From the NCBI GenBank assembly GCA_037447655.1, contig JBBHKE010000516.1, forward strand, positions 64,001 to 90,821: 26,821 bases of DNA, given 5' to 3'. The notes beneath the pieces were generated by a model. That model was not told the origin of the DNA. It worked only from the letters and a program-made list of their open reading frames with translations, and ran no database searches. The position numbers and the translations under genes were made by a program. The DNA comes from Zygnema cylindricum. Lineage: Eukaryota > Streptophyta > Zygnematophyceae > Zygnematales > Zygnemataceae. Positions within the stretch are counted from its first letter, which is position 1, and the number at the start of each line of letters is the position of its first letter. Shown one piece after another: positions 9,322-19,728 of this stretch.

Positions 9322-9512
9322 TGTGGTGGGGAAGAAGACGAAAGTTTTAGATCCGGAGGTACATAGTAGCGGGAAGTAGGAAATGGCGTGTAGTGGGGAA
9401 GAAGACGAAAGTTTTAGATCCGGAGGTACATAGTAGCGGGAAGTAGGAAATGGCGTGTAATGGGGAAGAAGACGAAAGTTTTAGATCCGGAGGTACATAG
9501 TAGCGGGAAGTA
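9322..9512. repeat. 67-bp tandem repeat, 2.8 copies
   Basis: Units start at 9322, 9389 and 9456, each opening TGTRRTGGGGAAGAAGACG and continuing through TTTTAGATCCGGAGGTACAT. The third stops at GGGAAGTA. Units differ by one or two bases near their start. The array abuts the N gap, so more units are probably missing. Confidence 0.92.
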
Positions 9513-10630
9513 CTTATTCGTTGTCAAACTTCGTAAACTAGCGATAATAAACAATGTGTGAGGTAATTCTTGACATTTTTTTTTAGGTTATGTACAGTAG
9601 TCCCCTGTTGCCTCTTACTTCCTGTCCAGTAAGATTTCCCAGTCACATCAACGATCCATCCTCACTAATATTAAACTTTATTATTAAAACCATGTGATGG
9701 TAAACCTTCCAAGTACATGGAAACAAAAAAAAGGAAAAGCCAAAACGAAAGAAAAAATCTATACCAATTCACAACAGAATAAAGAAGCAGGATAGAGGCA
9801 TGCAGGTATTGTAAGAAAAAAGGATGTCGATAGAATTCTGTGAATGTAGTAGGCGGAGGGTTCTTGGTCCCTTGATTTTGAACGATCGCCAATCACAAGT
9901 ATGGAGGAACTTGACCAAAGCAACAGCTAGACAAATAAATATTTCAATGGCCATTTGGGTAAATTCGCCCATAAAATAAACAACAAACACAAACACGGTT
10001 CTTGTCATGACCATGATATCGTGTTGTCACTACAATTTGTCGAGCCAATAGACCAAATTTTGTGTAAGAGGTCGGATTCGCCAAACTAATGTTTCCAAAC
10101 GTACGATGTTCGGTGAAACAACATTTATAAAAAAAAACAATTAGTACCTTCTAGTATAACAATACGGATTCGTCGCAAAGGAACAATTTGTGAGACCTGG
10201 CACCAAACGAAACACTCTGCATGAGAAGCAAAAGTCTCGATCGTCTCCTATGAGGTTTAGGGAAGAGATGCATTAATACTAGCCATGGGGCTCTCAATCA
10301 AATGCTTCTAAACCGAGTGAACCCATGGGGGGTGGCAAAGAGGAGACTGTCCAAGGTCGAGAGCCATGAAATATAAGAAGTTTTGGGAGGTGAGGTGTGC
10401 GAGGGATGGGAAGGTCATCGGGTAAAACTAGTCGTCGAAAGAGAAAAAACCATCTTAGGACCGAGCAACTTAGGAAAACCTTCCATGTTAGACAACTTAG
10501 TTGAAGTTCCAAGTCAAGAAAAGGTATCAAGATAAAATCGTGCCTAATGGACACTCGAACACTCGTCAAAATTGGAAGGCAACATTGATTTCATCGAGCA
10601 ATTTCACGAAAGGTGGGCCTTCGCAAACCA
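9513..10630. other. Unassigned sequence, no supported gene
   Basis: Several minus-strand ORFs up to 91 codons (9671..10014 and 10294..10569) overlap each other in different frames and show no recognisable domain or splice structure. A segment at about 9692..9745 (GATGGTAAACC...GTACATGGAAAC...GGAAAAGCCAAAA) recurs at about 23389..23440. Part of this region could be an old 3' UTR or a decayed element. Confidence 0.4.
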
Positions 10631-11104
10631 CACTGTGAATCGCTATTAGAGTTAATAACGCTAATTCGGCGCCCTTAAACCTGGAACCTTGTACTTGGAG
10701 GTAAAGTTTAATCAATGTCAATTACTTTAATTTGGAGGGTTTTAAATAGTGTAGTGTACAAAATGTGCAAGTCCGTACTAAAACTTCTCGTTATTTCGTA
10801 GTAATGTACAAAAAAAGTCTTAGATAACCAGCATCAACACGGGAAAGCGCTCTCAGATTTGATTCGTTGTGATTAAAAACAGGAAAAAATCGCACAAACC
10901 TGATCTCACATAATCAAACGTCGACTATTTGAACATAGGCTATTTTGGTTACAACTCGAGAATGTGCATCCACATTAGTATTAGATGTATAACTTAACTT
11001 TAATTTTTGTTGGTATCAGGTTCTTGAACCCGAAACAAAGTTAACAACACCTTTTTTTTGCTTTACTCTAATAGATTTATTTACACTAATAGCGATTCAA
11101 GGTG
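10631..11104. mobile_element. TA-flanked MITE, complete (474 bp)
   Basis: The left end is CACTGTGAATCGCTATTAG. The right end, CTAATAGCGATTCAAGGTG followed by TA, is its reverse complement with two mismatches. The left flank is CA where TA is expected. The subterminal sequence AGTTAATAACGCTAATTCGG plus CGCC matches the family signature also seen at 225, 11868, 16925 and 18319. No ORF of note. Confidence 0.65.
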
Positions 11105-11628
11105 TAGATGTGATTGGTACACTACATCATGAGTCAAAAGCTCAAAAAAAGAAAATACACCTCGTGGTTTACATTAACTATTAAATACACTTGGCTAGGG
11201 TTAGTTATAGTTAGTTTGTTTAGTTATTATTTGTAATTCAAGTATGAGAACATGAAAGGTTTTCGAGAGAATGATCTAAGTATTATTTATCTAATGTATT
11301 TTATGTTAAGAGGCAGGGTACTTTCAAGCACTACAATCACATATGTGCTTACAACTAATACTCCAATAAAGACTTAGCCTACACGATGCCTTCTAGATGA
11401 AACACTTAGATGCCACTAAAAACAATTAGTGTAGAGAAAGAGTTGGTGTTATTAACTCTTTTTTGGGTTCAAGGGCGTAACGCCAACAAAAGTTAAGGTT
11501 AATTTGTACACCTATCACTAATTTGGGTACACATTCCCATATGTATTCACGATAGTCTGTGTTCACATGTTCGATGCTTAAACATGTGAGAACAATTCCA
11601 CGACTTCCCCTCGTATTTATGAATGGGA
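11105..11628. other. No gene seen
   Basis: AT-rich sequence between a complete TA-flanked MITE and the right copy of the large duplication. It has a small CACTAA/TTAGTG hairpin near 11406 and scattered GTTATTAACTC motifs reminiscent of the MITE family. Nothing else is supported. Confidence 0.4.
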
Positions 11629-11867
11629 ATCAAATATGCTTTTTCGTGACAACGCACCCAATTGCCCGTGTCCACGCCTTCATCCGAAACTTATTTTGTA
11701 CGTCTGTACGGAATAATGAGCACTTTGAGTACGGATTGGACATTTCGTATTTTACACTATTTAAAAACAGTCGAAATTATAATATTTAACGTTAATTAAA
11801 CGATGCATATACTAACGTAAAAAAAGTAGAGTTATTAATTTTATTTTACGTTTGAGGGTCAAAATTT

Positions 11868-11917
11868 GGGGGCGCTGAATTAGCGTTTTTAACGTTAATA
11901 ACGATTCACCATCTATA
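11868..11917. mobile_element. Right end of a TA-flanked MITE (remnant)
   Basis: This is the counterpart of the remnant at 225..297, reading GGGGGCGCTGAATTAGCG followed by AACGATTCACCATC and TA. Its GATTCACC end matches the family less well than the complete elements do. I found no left end for it, so it is treated as a solo end. Confidence 0.4.
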
Positions 11918-12391
11918 CAAATTGATGTAGTGCACACACAACTAAACTTAATGTAGAGTGCGTTACTTAAGACCGGGAGTCAATGCTTCAAACTACTATA
12001 CTGTAGTGTTGTAGTGATGTCAATCGGAAAGGAATATTTTTTTTATCAAAACCACGATGATTAAACCATATAAGTACAAAACGTGATTGACATGGAATAT
12101 TATTCACAACCATTAAAAGTAAAAACAAAAAATACAAAAGCTAAGCAACATTAAGGATGAAGTTCCATCGGACTAAAAGTGAGGTTGTTTATACAAACCT
12201 CTCCGTACTACGCTGTACCATTTATTTTGGTTTTTTCCTGAACAACATTACATATAAACTTGTCTATATTCTCCATAAGGTCTAGGGGGTAATGACGACC
12301 GTTGGATATTCATCTGCGAAGCATTCCCTTCATTGTTTTTTATGTGTTTGGTGGGTTCATTCAAAAAATTTGCACATGATATGTACATGAA

Positions 12392-12901
12392 ATTCTATGG
12401 GCTCCATTGCCCATAGAATTCGCAAATCCAAAAGAAGTTAATCTAGATAGTGCCGACTCCAAGTTGATATAAACCCAAATGAATGATCCCTTGACAATCA
12501 AAACCCCAATACACCTTCACCCCTGTGAAGAGAAGTCCTTCAGTGTGCTCAGTTCCACCACAGAATGCAAAGCTTGAATATGTGTTTTGGACAATACTCC
12601 CCACTTTGACTTTCCCATTGAATAAGTGCCACCCTGGCACGCAAAGACTCTGACCGACTACACCTCTGTGTAGCTTGGACTCCCCTGATTCCGCAGCAAA
12701 AAGAATCATTGAATTTGCTCACCCGAGCATTAAGTTATGGCTGTTCAAAGATGACCTTTATAGTTACAAGCTCTCTTAGAGAGAGGTACCTAAATATCAC
12801 TAGGTCTTGGTCTGCCTACTCACGACTACCCACTACTAAACCCTAGTCCAATAAGAACACTATATAGTACAAGAAGGTACAATGGGAGATGTACTTATTG
12901 T
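12392..12901 (-). mobile_element. Promoter-like repeat segment L, copy 2
   Basis: This copy matches 765..1274 with no difference that I can find, including the hairpin, TATA-like box and the 88-codon ORF at 12709..12443. It lies inside the large direct duplication, so it is not independent evidence that the ORF is conserved. Confidence 0.5.
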
Positions 12902-12995
12902 ACGGTCATTGTACCACATGGTCTACAAGGTGACACCTGTCAAATAGGGAGCCATGGTTCCTCCTTCCATCTTCTCCGGTATCAAATAATGTGAC

Positions 12996-13005
12996 GCCAC
13001 GTGGC
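12996..13005. promoter_or_regulatory. G-box palindrome GCCACGTGGC (duplicate)
   Basis: This is the same palindrome as at 1369..1378, carried by the second copy of the large duplication. Confidence 0.45.
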
Positions 13006-13361
13006 ACCGCGTGATGCTATCTCCAAATGCCGCCAAAAGCTCACTTCGCGTGGCGGCTACAATGCCTGCCGTTCGATCAAAACATATTTTACACGGTTCA
13101 GATTCGCGTAGATGCATGAATTGTTCCTCTTCGTTAGTCTGGTGTTAATTATTTATTAATCTTTGAAACCCATCACGTGTATCGTTTCGTTAATGCTTTA
13201 TTGGATAAGGCATTCTACTAAAAATATTTTCATTAACCCTGGTCCAGATCTGGTCTAGAGCAGCTTTTGGTTATTTGTTAGTTGTTTAAAATCCTCTACT
13301 TGTACATTTATATATACCTATTGTACCCTACGCATTTCATCGTTGACTCTAAGCTAAAGGC

Positions 13362-13512
13362 TATTAAGGATGGTAGGTACCAGGATCAACTCCTAAATCT
13401 CTCAGTCCTCTTTTGGTACAAACTACGAATTAGCCTATCCTCTTTAGCCAACCATGGCTCTAGCTCTCTCTGGTCTTCAGTGACTGCAACAAGTATGGGG
13501 ACCAGAGAGAGT
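13362..13512 (-). mobile_element. SINE-like unit, copy 2
   Basis: This is a duplicate of 1735..1885 within the large direct duplication. It carries one of the few substitutions between the two blocks, near 13448. Confidence 0.4.
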
Positions 13513-13902
13513 TGAGCGAGAAGCAGGTTGCCTTTGCTGACTTACTCTATTGATTTTTCCAATACAGACCTAAAAAATACATAAATTTCAACAGTACATT
13601 CCAAAATACAAGCTAAAATAAAAAAGTAATCTCGTAACCATCTTTCATCACGCTATTTAAGAGAAGGCTCATTCGTCACACTATTTATGGCAATGCTCAT
13701 TCATCACGCGAAAAGCAAAACAAAATAAAGAGTTGGTGTCTGACAAAGCGCATGCAAAGAGTACAAAAGTTGTGTGTTACGATGACTTGGTACGCACGTG
13801 CTTGGCACGCAAATGAAGATTTTAGGTTAAAATTGGTAGGTGTGAAAATCATTGACAATTTTCAATATAGGATCTTAGATTTCTTGGAACCACTCAATTT
13901 AG

Positions 13903-14610
13903 TAGTGTTGTGTATCGGCAAGGATTTGCCAATAACCGATATGGGCCTTTTTTTGGGTTGTCGTTAATCGATATATTGGCACGATATATCGACATTGGTG
14001 TTATCGCCGATAAAAAGCCGATAATGTCGACGATAGCACCGATATCGATAACTATCGGCGATAACTGCACGGACAGTACAGCTGAATGTACAGTCCGTAC
14101 ACTCAGTTGTACGTGTTATCCGCCGGACGCGGGACCCTCGATTTCGGGAAAAATCGCGATATTTTCTCTATTATTTCTAATTTAAGGGGGTTTTACCTGA
14201 GTTCCACGCTCCCATACCCTTCCACAATTTTAAGAAGATGGTGGCAGTAAATGACGACAGTCAGACGTATTTGTTCGTCTGCTCTGTTCGTCTGGTTTTG
14301 AAAAAGTTTGATTTTACAAATTTACAATGTAATTTATTTTCGTTTTGTTAACGTTTTTGTGTTGCGATGTCCGTAATAAACTTCGGTTAAACAGAATACG
14401 GAAGAGATTCTTATGCATGGCATGCCACGCTATATAAAGTCAATTATATAATAAAATGTATTATAAAGTATACTATATTTTTTTTAAGTTATCGCCGATA
14501 AGGAATTTGTTGGTCTCGGAACGATATATCGTGACCTGTGATTGTTCGATAACCAATAACTTATCGGTATCGGTGTTATCGCGATAAATTTGTTGCTGAT
14601 ACACAACACT
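13903..14610. mobile_element. hAT-like non-autonomous element with CGAT palindromes, copy 2
   Basis: This is a duplicate of 2281..3016. It is 28 bp shorter: a poly-C region is replaced by a short GGGACCCTC stretch, and two T runs are 2 bases shorter. The terminal repeats and CGAT-rich subterminal zones are unchanged. Confidence 0.55.
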
Positions 14611-14874
14611 AGAATCGCTATTTGAATTTAATACACGTTGTTTACAAGCTCTACACGATAAAAACATCGTTCAAAATATAACAGCCCGTAATGTTGGCCG
14701 TACAATTACAAAATTTCTTGATGGAACATAAGCCTAATAAGAAAACAACAACATTAAAAACAAATAAAAATAAAGACAAATAACAAAACCAAACTACAAG
14801 AGCATTAAAAACCACGCTATACACAAACTCTAAAGGACAAAATGGGCCGTCGGTCCGTGATACCTTGACAATTA

Positions 14875-15262
14875 GGGTGTGTCCCCATGTGTTCAAGTAA
14901 GGGTTTTTTTTCGTTGTTTTCACAGAAAATGGGACTTGCAACGAGAAAATATTACGCCGTACGAAAAATGGGCAAAAACACAAGTACATTTTGCGTCTTC
15001 TTGGAACTTGGAGGGTACGGCAATTCGGCGTTATTATCATCGCGACCCACTTCCAGCTCATCTTCACACTTGCACTGGAATCAAATCGCGACCTGGTTTT
15101 AATCAAAATACTACCCTATTGACAAATATAAAACTTGGATTGCACGTGTCAAACGTTTACGAAAAAAAATTGCACGAAGGAAAGTACATGCTATTTTTTT
15201 CACTGCTCGTCACGCGCATGCACATAAGAAAATGACAAACATGTACGGAGAAAATTTTGCTG
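14875..15262 (+). mobile_element. PIF/Harbinger-like element, copy 3 (truncated)
   Basis: This is the left 388 bp of the same family, starting GGGTGTGTCCCCATGTG after TTA and identical to 3281..3668 as part of the large duplication. It ends at GAAAATTTTGC. In the other copies this is a recurring internal junction motif (also near 4523 and 6994). Confidence 0.75.
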
Positions 15263-15406
15263 ATAAAGTAACGATCTAAGAAGATCACATGAAAAGCGCA
15301 TAACACAACTTACAATAGGACTATCGTCATATTCGAACGATCGGACAGTCGCTGATGAAAGTAGCGATCTAAGAAGATCATATGGAAAGCACGTAACACA
15401 ACTTAC
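15262..15406. repeat. 91-bp direct repeat at the duplication breakpoint
   Basis: TGATAAAGTAACGATCTAAG at 15262 and TGATGAAAGTAGCGATCTAA at 15353 begin two similar units of about 53 bp, both ending ACACAACTTAC, with about 38 unrelated bases between. The first unit starts exactly where the right copy of the large duplication leaves the Harbinger-like element. Confidence 0.8.
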
Positions 15407-15473
15407 GCTAAAGGCGGCCTACAAAAGGCCTACCAAAAAACGCCTACTTTTGAACTATGGTTCAAAAATAGAA

Positions 15474-16190
15474 TTTTGTACAGCTCGCCTCGCTAGCGCG
15501 TACTCTCGGCGCGCTAGGATGTGTCTGGCATTTATTGTTCTATGAAAACCGACTTGTCCTCTGCTGTCTAAAATGGTAAACCTAGATTTCCAAAAATGCG
15601 AAGCTACACCAAATAATGGGTGAAGTTCCATTATACGAAAAGTGAGCTTGTTTACAGAAATTCAGACCTTCCCGTACTATGTCGTACTTGTTATTTTGTT
15701 TTTATGAGGAAAACAATATTACAAAGAATCTTGCCACTAATCTCCAAAATTATGGGAGTTAACAATGACCGTCGGATATTTTTCGCGAAGCATTCGCTTC
15801 GAAAGTTCTCTATAATTTGGTGATGTACCTCGCCAAAGTTGAGCCGCGACCGTTGGATAATGAGCATACGTGTCAAAATGGGAACCAACGGATATCAAAA
15901 AATTTCGCACACGATATACGCATTCAAAAATCCAACAGAAAATACAAACGAAATCTCGTAACGCACTTTTGTCACGCTATTTTTGTTTTCACCCATTTGT
16001 CACACTATTTATGGCAGCGCTCATTCGCACGCGTAAAAACAGGAACCCTGAAAAACTGAGGTGGTATATGACAAGGCGTCTGCAAATAGTACAAAAGTTG
16101 TGTTGAACGATGACCTGGTACGCATGTACATGGTACGCAAATGAAGATTTTTGGTCGGTGTGAAAACCATTGACGACTATTTATATCAAA
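15474..16190. repeat. Family B repeat, copy 4 (compact)
   Basis: This is the least interrupted member. It runs from TTTGTACAGCTCGCCTCGCT through the shared internal landmarks to the TGGTACGCAAATGAAG motif near 16130, and serves as the reference that reveals the inserts in copies 1 and 2. Short ORFs inside it are not conserved in frame with the other copies. The following stretch to about 16315 still shares a GTAATGTTGGCCGTACAATT block with 3091, where copy 1 is split by the hAT-like element. Confidence 0.7.
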
Positions 16191-16419
16191 TCACGTGGCA
16201 CTACTCTTTTGCTAACACGTGGATTACAGACTCTGCGCAATTGAACTTCATTCAAATTGCAGCATTCTGTAATGTTGGCCGTACAATTACAGAATGTCCT
16301 AATGGAACTTCACCCTAAGATGATTTCATTGGGCATATCGTACATGCCTACTCAATGCCTTAACTTGTGCCACGTCACTCTAAACGTTATTTCAGTCCCT
16401 TGGAATGAACCGTACTGTA
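16191..16419. other. Flank of family B copy 4, no gene seen
   Basis: It includes a block at about 16268..16310 (GTAATGTTGGCCGTACAATT, then ATGGAAC) shared with 3091..3137, showing that copy 1 was once contiguous across what is now the hAT-like element. No coding sequence is supported. Confidence 0.5.
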
Positions 16420-16958
16420 ACCGCCAATCGTTATTAGCGTGTAAGTTTTTTTAGCGTATAAAAATAATTACCGTGGTGTACGCTATTTAAGAATTTGAAA
16501 ATTTTGGAAAAAATCATATATTCTAATTGTTTGGTTATGGTAATTTGGATATTTGAAAAAAAAAATGTCGGTCGCAAATATGCTTACACTAATATAGGTC
16601 TCTGTACAAAATCTGACAAATCGTACACAAATCGTACATTCACACGGTCGAAACGCGGCTGTCGGACGAATATTTGGGAACGGGATTTTTTACGACCTGG
16701 TGTTTTTTCCTTTTTAGAACGCACATTCTCATGCGTCCGCGGTTACTAAAACAAATTTATTGTACTTTTTAACTTAAAAAGGTACATTTATGTACGGTCT
16801 GACACTGACCGTACACCACTCTATTTAAGAGACAACGTACTGAAAATAACCCTAAATAGAATAAAGAAAAAAATAGAATGAACTACACTAATGGAGAATA
16901 AAAAAAAAAAATCGCGGGACGGAATTAGTGTACACAACGCTAATAACGATTGGCAGTG
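16420..16958. mobile_element. TA-flanked MITE, complete (539 bp)
   Basis: The left end after TA is ACCGCCAATCGTTATTAGCG. The right end is CGCTAATAACGATTGGCAGTG followed by TA (16959..16960). The near-right signature GGGACGGAATTAG matches the other family members. Internal landmarks GTACAAAATCTGACAAA and a TGTACGGTC hairpin are shared, in diverged form, with the element at 17065. No transposase is encoded. Confidence 0.75.
16791..16815. repeat. 9-bp hairpin TGTACGGTC/GACCGTACA
   Basis: Perfect arms with a 7-base loop sit inside the 539-bp MITE. The sister element has a partly decayed version near 17381. The position relative to the right end suggests a conserved structural feature of the family. 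Confidence 0.7.
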
Positions 16959-17064
16959 TAGCTCTCCAGCAAAATTTTTACGTCAGCATTTGTAGCATCA
17001 CGAACACTGTAGCGGCCTCAAATGACAAAATTTTCTATGAGACCTCAAGCCGTCATTTACTGTA

Positions 17065-18358
17065 CACCGCGAATCGTAATTATAGTAAAGAAATAAAAAG
17101 AGTAAAAAAACGAAAAAAATAATTAGATTTATTAACTCTATTTTGGGTAATCAATCCTTTTCAAAAAATTACTCTAATTTATCAATCACTCTAATTTGGG
17201 CATAATGATGGGCGCTGAATATATCTACTGTAAATTAAGTATAAGTACAAAATCTGACAAAACGTACAGCTTCACGTCATTATGACGTTTGCACTACGCG
17301 GTTTGTGAAAACGCAGTTACATGATAACGGCCTGTATTAAATCATTTTTTGTACTTTTTTATTTAGTAAAGTACAATTTTGCACAGTCAGACACCGACCG
17401 TACGCCACACTATTTAAAACGGCACTGCATTAGGCTGCGGCCCCATGTAGTTGTAACTTAGCGTACTTACTTTGTATTTTAGCGCGGATCCGGCGGACCC
17501 GGATTTGAAATGTCTCTATGTGTTCATTCGAAATTGTTACTTAAGTTTGTGACAATTGTATACGTCGACAACGCCCGTGACGGCTGTCACCGTATACAAT
17601 TTGTGATGACGCACCATATTTTTTTGTAACTTTTTGAAGTGTCGCAAGACACATCGTACTTTTTGAAACGATTTGCGGATTTGGTATGTCGCATGTCTTT
17701 GCGTGACATCGTTGACGTAGAGCCTTGCACCCGTGGCTGTGCAAAATGCCTTTGCGTAAACCTCTCCCGTCCGGCCGCCATTACTTCGCAGATTTTTCAC
17801 GTTCGCAGACTTTTCAACTTTGCGTGAAATGACACTGCAGCGTCGAGACCCCTGCAAAAAAAGAACCGTACAACATGCAAGCCGACAAAAACAAACAAAC
17901 CCTGTACTTTTTTTTGTCGTCAAAAACTTCTAAAATCTTTTCACGCGTGGGAATATATTTTCAGATTGGTGTAGACGGATTTGCTTAGCTTAAAACACAT
18001 TGCCGATGTGTTTTATGATAATTTTGAAAATGACGTGACAGTGGGTCGAAAAAACGCAACACGACAAATTTTCGTACATCCTAAGTTCAAGAATGACGCA
18101 AATTGTACTCTACAAATTTGCAATTTCTTCGTACGGTCCCAACTTAGGCAGTACGGCGCTAAGTTATATAGGAAAACGACAGAAAAAAACCCGAACTTAG
18201 CCACATGGGGCCGCAGCCTTAGAGTCATTAACTCTCATTCAAAAAGTACCTTTAAATAATGTAGAGAATAATTGAATAATGTACTCTATCTACGGTGATA
18301 GAGTCAAAATTTGGGGTGACGGAATTAGCGTACATAACTCTAATTACGATTCGCGGTG
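17065..18358. mobile_element. TA-flanked MITE split by a Harbinger-like element
   Basis: The left end CACCGCGAATCGTAATTA and the right end TAATTACGATTCGCGGTG are perfect inverse copies over 18 bp, with TA on both sides (17063..17064 and 18359..18360). Removing the 786-bp insertion and one TTA leaves about 505 bp, close to its sisters (474 and 539 bp). The right arm carries the family signature GGGGTGACGGAATTAGCG. It is non-coding. Confidence 0.8.
17433..18218 (-). mobile_element. PIF/Harbinger-like MITE, complete and nested (786 bp)
   Basis: The ends GGCTGCGGCCCCATGT and ACATGGGGCCGCAGCC are perfect 16-bp TIRs, with TTA directly duplicated at 17430..17432 and 18219..18221. Reverse-complemented, its arms match those of the 1868-bp element: a TTTTTTTCTGTCGTTTTC block near one end and a TACTTTGTATTTTAGCGCGG block near the other. 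It also contains an imperfect GTATACG hairpin near 17545..17610. The overlapping ORFs inside (up to 128 codons, minus strand) show no transposase motif. Confidence 0.88.
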
Positions 18359-18453
18359 TAGCGTTCGGCGGCCAATTCAAAAGAAAAGTGTAGATCTATT
18401 TTGATTCCACTTTGTAAAGTTGACAATCAGCTTTGTCTTTTATGGCCGCCCAA

Positions 18454-19013
18454 CTATGTACTATTACGTACGGATGCAACAAAAACATCGTCTGCTGATT
18501 TTCTGACTTCTATTGTCGCCCTATTCGTTCCAAGCGTACGATAATTCAGAGTCGCCTTCTCTATAGGCCAGTTTTGTAATAATTTCTGTACTGGATGTTG
18601 TCCTTGGACGCCTTGTCTTTTTCCTGTCACGGTAAAATCCACTGGATTTTGTCGCCATTCAGTTCTCCCGGTTTTCATTGCCTGACTTGAGAATCTTCGA
18701 GACGTACTGGTTAAGCAATAATGAGAACGTCATTCGAGAATCGAGACCGTCAATTCAGATTCATGAAGCATCGGGCGGGCATAAACTATTGTACCTTCGT
18801 AGAAGATGCTCCAATAGGAGCCAAGCCCTCCAAGTCTGCGTTGTCAAAGTCCATGTTGTCAATAGTTTTGGCTCCGGTCAACATTTCACTTTCGCCAATG
18901 AGAAACCGGATTTCCGACAACTCTTGAGTCACTGCGGCTTCTCGAATCCAAGCCGCCTTTGACCGTTCCTGTATGCCACGTTTATCCAATGAGTAACGCC
19001 TAAAATTTGCCAT
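18454..19013 (-). CDS. Candidate two-exon gene, 148-aa protein of unknown function
   Basis: I do not recognise this protein. Exon 1 (19013..18795) starts at the first in-frame ATG (MANFRRYSLDKRG) and encodes 73 residues, with an acidic stretch (DNMDFDNADLEGLAPIG) near its end. It ends AAG before GTACAA. A 113-nt intron ends CAAGTCAG. Exon 2 (18681..18454) continues in phase 0 for 75 residues to TAG. The product is mixed-charge and soluble, without signal peptide or membrane segment. Local base composition is richer in G+C than its surroundings, and the sequence seems single-copy here. A weakness is an out-of-frame ATG at 19033 overlapping the start. It could also be a decayed gene. Support is splice phase plus the promoter-like upstream sequence only. 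Confidence 0.4.
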
Positions 19014-19228
19014 GTCAGAATCGACGACCACATCCTACTTTGTCAATATACCGCAAGATCTGTACTCCTTCCACGATCGGACGACCCAGGCACCTCAATG
19101 GTGGCTTGCCGCGTGTGATCGACAGGGTAAAATGCTCAGACGTGGCAGTGTTGTTTCTTTGACTTTGACCGTCAAAGTGAGCGGCGAAAATATGATTGGC
19201 TGTGAAGTCGCCCACTCGTGACCTGCTA

Positions 19229-19249
19229 CCTTTTATCGCTTCTTATTGG
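19229..19249 (-). promoter_or_regulatory. CCAAT and TATA-like promoter elements
   Basis: Read leftwards, GCCAATAAGAAGCGATAAAA puts a CCAAT box just before a GATAAAAGG TATA-like box. A second CCAAT (AGCCAATCAT) follows near 19195. They lie about 215 to 235 bp upstream of the proposed ATG at 19013 and point towards it. Confidence 0.4.
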
Positions 19250-19728
19250 CTGAGGCGCCTTCCAATGCGACATGCGCCTAGTTTTGAATATTGACTCGAC
19301 GGCATGACTGGAAACAGCAGAAAAACGGACAATGCTTCAAACGGCTTTTTCGAACACGACAAAGAAGATTCAAAAATTGGAAATATAAGGTGAGAAACGA
19401 CCTTACAAAGTAAATTTTGAAACAATTTCCAAAATAAAAATAGCATAAAGGTTTACCGGAATCCCATTGAAAAGAAAAAAAACAAAAGTGGAAACTGATT
19501 GGAGAGTTTTTCTTTCTTTATTAGCATCAAAAGGAAAGGAGAAAGAGACAAAGCTTCAAAAAAGATGAGAAAGACGACAAAATAAGCGACGGGTGAAGGA
19601 AAACTGTATCGTAAGCATACTTTTACTTTCAAATTATATTTTTTGTTATTACAGAAAAATTTCTACATCCGAAAGTGAATTGGAACTGGAAGCCGCATAA
19701 CGGAAAACAAACAGTAACGGGAGAATGC

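Larger units (their letters stand above)
12154..13882. repeat. Family B repeat shell, copy 2 (interrupted)
   Basis: This is the duplicate of the shell at 527..2260, lying inside the large direct duplication, with the same inserted segment. It differs by a substitution near 13448, one near 13751 and a 5-bp shortening near 13709. Confidence 0.7.
11629..15262 (+). repeat. Right copy of the recent large direct duplication
   Basis: This is the second copy of 1..3668, with the same order of nested elements. The offset is 11627 up to about 2084 of the first copy, 11622 to the poly-C tract, and 11594 after the next homopolymer runs. The left 415 bases are clearly more diverged than the rest. At 15262, just after a TTTTGC motif, the sequence leaves the Harbinger-like element and enters a 91-bp tandem repeat not seen in the first copy. 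The near-identity over about 3.2 kb implies a recent copy event, gene conversion, or an assembly of two alleles. Confidence 0.95.

Noticed and set aside
9322-9512. CRISPR array
   Set aside because: The 67-bp units are directly contiguous without variable spacers, and the window is eukaryotic.
17537-17923. 128-codon minus-strand ORF as a transposase fragment
   Set aside because: Three overlapping frames are open here, none has DDE-type or helix-turn-helix motifs that I recognise, and it lies wholly inside a 786-bp MITE.
19611-19654. GTAAGC...TTACAG as an extra leader intron
   Set aside because: Only 44 nt long, below the usual minimum for plant introns, and nothing else requires it.
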